Part shown: positions 58,947 through 64,000 of the stretch, piece by piece
How positions within the stretch are numbered: position 1 is the first letter of the stretch
Layout of the letters: each line of letters starts with the position of its first letter
DNA from: Xestospongia muta
Taxonomy: Eukaryota > Porifera > Demospongiae > Haplosclerida > Petrosiidae
Length of the DNA: 64,000 nt
Direction: 5' to 3'
Assembly: GCA_963693285.1 (NCBI GenBank)
Contig: OY848927.1
Span: 6,004,643 to 6,068,642 of the forward strand
The notes under the pieces: generated by a model
The model's database searches: none
The model's input: the letters and a program-made list of their open reading frames with translations, nothing else
What the model was told of the DNA's origin: nothing
Position numbers and translations under genes: made by a program

Positions 58947-61735
58947 TATCTGTGGTTAGTATCTACCAGTATAGCAACTTTTTAATCTTATTTTTTTAGA
59001 AAATCCATACCATAGCTCTATCTACATCCATCTATCTCAGTTTGCAACCACACATCACAGCAACCAAACAATTGTACATCACTATCCTCTACTATACAAA
59101 CATCTCAATCATTAATACTTCCTTTAATTCAATCAACTATAGTTCAAACATCAACCTTTATTAATTAACGGAATTGCGCATTGTGCGTAATATTGTACTT
59201 GAGACGTAAGAGAAAGTAACGTGTTTTGTATTTCACTAGTTGGCTAGCCTTCTAATGCGCTACAGCAGCCAGTGAAACTACTCAACGAGGGTTTAGAAGT
59301 GTTCCTGCTATCTTTGGAAACAGTTTTAAGGTAAATGAGTGAGTTTTGTAAGCGTGTTGTGACACCTTTAGCGTACAAGCATTAGTATGTAAATATACTT
59401 TCGTTGTTGTATACTTATGTATAACGAGTATGTGTTAGTAGATGTTGATCATATTTGCTACATTATAGCTTGTTTTAATGATGATAAAGTAAGATAACGT
59501 TCAAATGATGTTTATAAGGTTGTAAAGCAAATTTACTATTTGTCTTATGATAAAGTAGGAATCAATCTCTTTCTAGCTTCCAAATGTGGTATAAATACTT
59601 TTTGCATTCCTAACATCTCCAGTAGGTGTATGTAAACTGTCTTCTTTTATTGTAACACAGGTAATATTTACTCCATGTTCCTTCATCTGATAGTGTGGCA
59701 TTACTTGATATTGAAGTTGAGGGACTGAAAAAAGATAGCAAGACTTGCAACGTTAACTGTTCTAACTGCCGATAACTTTGTCCTAACTTTGAGGAAAGAC
59801 ATAGCAGTTCTTTCTAAAGGTATGTATTGTGATATAATATATGTATTTGCTATAGCAAAATCTACTAGATATTTACAACACACTGATATACATTTTCATT
59901 TCTTAGTCAGAGACAATAATAGTATTGTTGGAATTGATCATTATGATCAACACTTCTCACATACATGTTTTGCTCTATTATGCTAAAGGACATGGTTTTT
60001 TTAAATTTGTCCTTTTGTCTTCACAAGAAGCAGTATATTTTTTTCCAAAAATTACGTGTATAACTTCCATCACAACATTACCACTTAATCCCATTTCATT
60101 ACATAAGTAATCAACGTTAAAGTGTTATAAAATCTGCATAGACATGTGAAAGAGCCATTATGTTGCAGCAGCCATTTTCTGCCACAATCCACCTAACTAT
60201 GTGAATCAGTTTTTCTGTTGTCTGGAAATCCAAGCCAGACAAATAGTTCAACCAATATTGAATGATATCATAATGCAGTGGTGGAGCCACCAATTTTATA
60301 GTGATCAGGTATATACTATAATCCACATGTCTTTTCTTTGACGTGCCACTTGTGTTTATAAAAATAAATGTCAGCATTTTCTCTTATATGTGGATGTTAA
60401 ATATTGCATTAATTTTTTTAAAAAACCCTTGTTTCACTACCATATGTACATGTAAAATAATCAATTAATATTAATTAATATTAATATTACTCCTCTTAAA
60501 TGTTGAATAATTAAAAGCAAGAAAATCCCCAAACTTGATCAATAAATTAACACACGTAAATTTTTAGTATACTGACGTAGTGTACCTACCTACTCGGTAT
60601 ACTACAACTCAGACCTGTAGTATACTGAATCAGTATACTACAAAAGTACGAATCACGTGAATACATACAGGTTGCCGCCATAATGTTAAACTACACATTG
60701 CAGCTGCAAGAATCAAAGAAGGATTGAGGTCTCTCATTTTACTTTACAAGATTGCTATGTTTTTACTTCACAGGTATTAATGGAGTAGAACATAATTATA
60801 GTTAGGTTTATATTCCAATTCCTGGATAATGAAGAATATGTGAGACTGTTTTATATTAATTTAATCTTGTGTTTTCTCACTGTGTATCAGGATTGTAATG
60901 AGTTTGTAAAACTGGTTAGCCAAATGTCTGTGTCAGTAGGAACAGCCTGACATCCATTCTATTTAATATTGTTCTATTTGTCAATATATATCTCAGACTA
61001 CAGATAAGAGGTTAGTCAAACATGATGTGTACTCTTTATTTGTCAGTAGGAGTAGGTTTGTGTTTTATAGAAGTACTTTATTACATAACTGTGTCTCCTA
61101 TTACCTTAATATAAAAAAGGTATAGATATAAATTCTGTATTAATTTGTGTATTAATCAAGAAGTATTTAAGTGCGGACTGATAGTAACAAGAGCTTTCAA
61201 TAAAGCGAACGATTTACAGGCAAGACTCTTGTCAACTCATTATTGTTGTGTTGTCTCTTTCTTTATAGAATTATATGCTATTCCTATCTGTTGGATAACA
61301 ATGAAAGGTTACCAAATATTGATTAGTTATAAGCAGCTTTATACAATATAATAGATACCAGATCACTTCCAGAGTCTTTGGTGTTATGAGTGCTGCTATC
61401 AGATATAACATGGTAACATAATGTAGAAACACGCTCAGTAGTAGTCAGTGATGATGTGATTTCTTATTCTATGGGCAGTTTGCTTTGTGTCTGTGTTCAC
61501 TACTAGTGAAATAATCTGGACATTTTGTTATATTTGTGTAATGATTACTAAAGGTACACATAGTTTATGCTGTTAGTAAAATTGAAATAAGACTGTATAA
61601 CATAACATTGTGTTTGTTTTATCTTTTGTGTCACGTACACACACATACAGGTTAACGACTTCATAAAGTGTAAGTTTCATATTTTTTAATAAGACTGTAA
61701 ATAATACTTTGGTAATTTTATGTTGTGTGATAGTG
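58947..61735. other. Gene-poor stretch with palindromes
   Basis: No gene is recognised over 2.8 kb. Noted items are an imperfect palindrome ATTGCGCATTGTGCGTAAT near 59173, a 25-bp palindrome at 60617-60641, and a TTAATATTAA-type repeat near 60460-60490. A short exon-like segment (about 61653-61671) lies between CAG and GTAAGT. Confidence 0.4.
60617..60641. repeat. 25-bp palindrome
   Basis: GTAGTATACTG and its exact reverse complement CAGTATACTAC are separated by AAT. Related TATACT motifs occur just upstream (60568-60600), so this may be the edge of a small inverted-repeat element. Confidence 0.7.
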
Positions 61736-61743
61736 CTAAATAT

Positions 61744-62623
61744 ACAACTGTCGAATGTACCACTCTCAAATGATATACTGTCAATATTATTGTAATGTAA
61801 TGTTAGCCTATATTACATAATTATTCTCTATTCTTTTTATATAGCATCATTGGAGTGTTGTCGTAAGTTCAGAGGTAACAATAATGTATGCTATATTTTA
61901 TAATTTTTATTATATACTATTTCATATTTTTTTCTTCTTTTCTCATTTTTCTCTACAGATCTTTAGGTAGGTCGGTGCTTCAAGACACTTATTTATCTAT
62001 CCTTCTGACGCTGTAAGTTAGTAATGTATATTATATTAACTTATGAGTTTATAACACATTAATATTTTTTTATTTTTCTTTCTTTCTATAGCATCATTGG
62101 AGTCCAGGATCTAGTTGGTTGTCGTAAGTTCAGAGGTAACAATAATGTATGCTATATTTTATAATTTTTATTATATACTATTTCATATTTTTTCTTCTTT
62201 TCTCATTTTTCTCTACAGATCTTTAGGTAGGTTGGTGCTTCAAGACACTTATTTATCTCTCCTTCTGACGCTGTAAGTTAGTAATGTATATTATATAAAC
62301 TTAAGAGTTTATAACACATTAATATTTTTTTTATTTTTCTTTCTTTCTATAGCATCATTGGAGTCCAGGATCTAGTTGGTTGTCGTAAGTTCAGAGGTAA
62401 CAATAATGTATGCTATATTTTATAATTTTTATTATATACTATTTCCTATATTTTCTTTTTTTCTCATCCTTTTTTCAACAGATCTTTAGGTTGGAGGTCG
62501 CTGCCTCAAGACACATTCAACTATCTCTACATTGAGGGTGTAAGTTCATTAGTACTTAATACAAGGTCATAAAATGTAGTTGTTGGTAGTATATCATTTG
62601 AGAGTGGTACATTCGACAGTTGT
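61744..62623. mobile_element. Element bounded by a perfect 36-bp inverted repeat
   Basis: The left arm, 61744-61779, and the right arm, 62588-62623, are exact reverse complements over 36 bases (left arm begins ACAACTGTCGAATGTACC). The similarity continues a few bases further out with gaps. The interior is the tandem exon-like repeat described separately. No transposase frame is present, so a non-autonomous inverted-repeat transposon is the simplest reading. Confidence 0.65.
61845..62539 (+). repeat. Three tandem ~260-bp units each with two splice-bounded mini-exons
   Basis: Each unit contains segment A (61845-61862, 62092-62123, 62353-62384) and segment B (61959-62012, 62219-62272, 62482-62539). 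Every segment is preceded by a pyrimidine-rich AG acceptor (TATAG or ACAG) and followed by GTAAGT. Segments A and B of 32 and 54 nt do not add to a multiple of three and give no long frame, so a spliced noncoding RNA is more likely than a protein. The unit spacing is 260 and 263 bp. Confidence 0.65.
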
Positions 62624-63984
62624 AAATTTGGTAGAGTGTAGTTGTAATTAAAGTAATATACAATTATATCCTCTAGAGCAAGGGACAAAGGTGCAGTATA
62701 TGATCTTGGAGAAGGCTGAGGAAGTCACAAGCAATAATTAGTCATCTTGCTTCCACCCCCATACATCCCAAGGCTATTTTGGGTTAAGCTAGACCATTAA
62801 TTAAAATATGAGGTGTGGTCAAAATAAGCCAAACCCAATGTTAGTAGGTGTGTCTGTCTACTGAAGCCTGATAAGTAGGCGTTGTTTTTTTTGTTGTTTT
62901 TAAATTTTTTTAATTACAATATTGCATTCTTCATAAACCATTGAAAAAATTAAATTACAAATTAACAGTGTTAATTTATTTATTCAAACTGAGAAAGGTT
63001 GATAAGTTGTTTCAGGTTAAGAGTGTATGTTACAGAAATAAACATAGATATCAGGTCATCATTTTTAGAACCTATATGTAGTATGTAGTAGATGATTAGT
63101 TTGAAACAAAGAACCATTTCACATATTTTGATGAAACTTTGGCTATTAGCTGCCACAATACTTCTTGAGCCCTTAAATGAGAAGCAGAGATTTACATACA
63201 AACAGCTATTTTTAGATATTGAAGAAAATCTGTTAATCTACTGTTACTTGACATGTATCAATATTGTGTCCTTTACTTTTCTAATAGAAACAGCTGACAC
63301 ATGTACAAAATGTGGCTCATTTGCAACAGGCTAAAAAAGATAGACAATAAAGAGTTGACTGTCATTTTGTAGGATTGTTGATTAAATCTATTTTAAGGTT
63401 TTTCCATTCACAATATAATATAATGTACACTAAATATGTACTGATAATCAAATCAACTTACTAAACACTTTTTGGAATAGTGAACTTGTACTGTAGTATA
63501 GGTTGACTTATAAAACTGTTGATAAATGTATAAAGAAGTGTCTTCTGATCCTAACAGATCAGAGAGTGATGTGTATCATATATAAACAAAAACTAACTCC
63601 TTACCGCAACTAATATATTCATTTTTCACAGACAGTCCCACAAACTTTGTACAATTGGGGTGTTCTTTGTTAGTCCTTAGACAGGTCCTTGTCTCCACAG
63701 ACCAGAGTTTAAGTTCACCATCTGTTGAGCTATGAAAAGTATAGTTGATTCACCCACTCAGCTAGCTAGCCATGTTTACAGTAATAGTTTACGCTGAGAC
63801 TAACTCATTATCATTAAAGTACTACATATAAATAATGGCCTTTTTATGACCTGTCAATGACAATACAGGCTTTGCAAACATTCTTATATCCATCAACCTA
63901 ATTATACAATCTGCAGCAATGATATACAACATTGTTGATTGCATTTAAAGCTACTATGACAATAGTATAAACTAAGCTATTTTC
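62624..63984. other. AT-rich end of window, no gene recognised
   Basis: Contains scattered frames only. On the minus strand, 63650-63732 reads AGCTCAACAGATGGTGAAC... CTCTGGTCTGTGGAGAC, which has the look of a degenerate tRNA-derived short repeat, but no cloverleaf or GTTCGA box could be confirmed. Confidence 0.35.
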
Positions 63985-64000
63985 TAATGGACAGTTACGT

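Noticed and set aside
60117..60377. 86-residue minus-strand frame
   Set aside because: No recognisable domain, no signal or splice context, and it lies in a degenerate AT-rich region.
61845..62539. CRISPR-like array near 62 kb
   Set aside because: The units are about 260 bp, have no short identical repeats with unique spacers, and lie in an animal genome with splice signals.

Overview
The window is eukaryotic, animal-type genomic DNA: AT-rich, with genes split by very short GT-AG introns (mostly about 40-60 nt) and intergenic gaps that are often under 150 bp. The gene content is animal: an integrin beta with a talin-binding tail, CREB with a PKA-type kinase-inducible motif, BARD1, MERIT40/BABAM1, Integrator subunit 3 and receptor tyrosine kinases. 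Together with the compact introns and an expanded receptor kinase family, this points to a demosponge, probably Amphimedon or a close relative. The species is inferred from overall style, not from a search.

Region 1 (1-21 kb) holds four related receptor-like genes. All share a cysteine-rich N-terminal part made of CX3C pairs, followed by fibronectin-III-like repeats, a layout that resembles anosmin-1. Their C-termini differ. Gene A (133-3427, minus) ends in a coiled coil with no membrane segment. Gene B (3626-9180, plus) and gene C (9497-15360, plus) are receptor tyrosine kinases. Gene D (17285-20909, minus) has a Ser/Thr-rich stalk, one membrane segment and a short tail with no kinase. BABAM1 and a small membrane protein gene sit between C and D.

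Region 2 (21-54 kb) is densely packed and mostly conserved single-copy genes: a fibrinogen-like secreted protein, NAA20, LRRFIP, a RING-less MUL1-like protein, an LRRC58-like protein, integrin beta, a second small membrane protein, an M14 carboxypeptidase, TRMT10, VPS41, CREB, BARD1, INTS3, a small unknown gene and an ATP9-type P4-ATPase. An ankyrin/armadillo gene (ANKAR-like) lies inside one ATP9 intron on the opposite strand. Neighbours are often convergent, separated by 0-60 bp.

Region 3 (54-64 kb) is gene-poor and degenerate. It holds a transposon-like element with an internal 321-bp tandem duplication, a broken inositol monophosphatase, a broken amidase-like fragment, a piggyBac N-terminal remnant, and an element flanked by a perfect 36-bp inverted repeat that contains three copies of a two-exon module with splice sites. 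No tRNA, rRNA or CRISPR array was recognised.

The most unusual items are the cluster of paralogues with one shared ectodomain type and exchanged C-termini, the tandemly duplicated exon-plus-intron unit that builds gene B's stalk, and the inverted-repeat element with tandem mini-exons near 62 kb. Exon boundaries were read by eye, so multi-exon spans run from start codon to stop codon and include introns.
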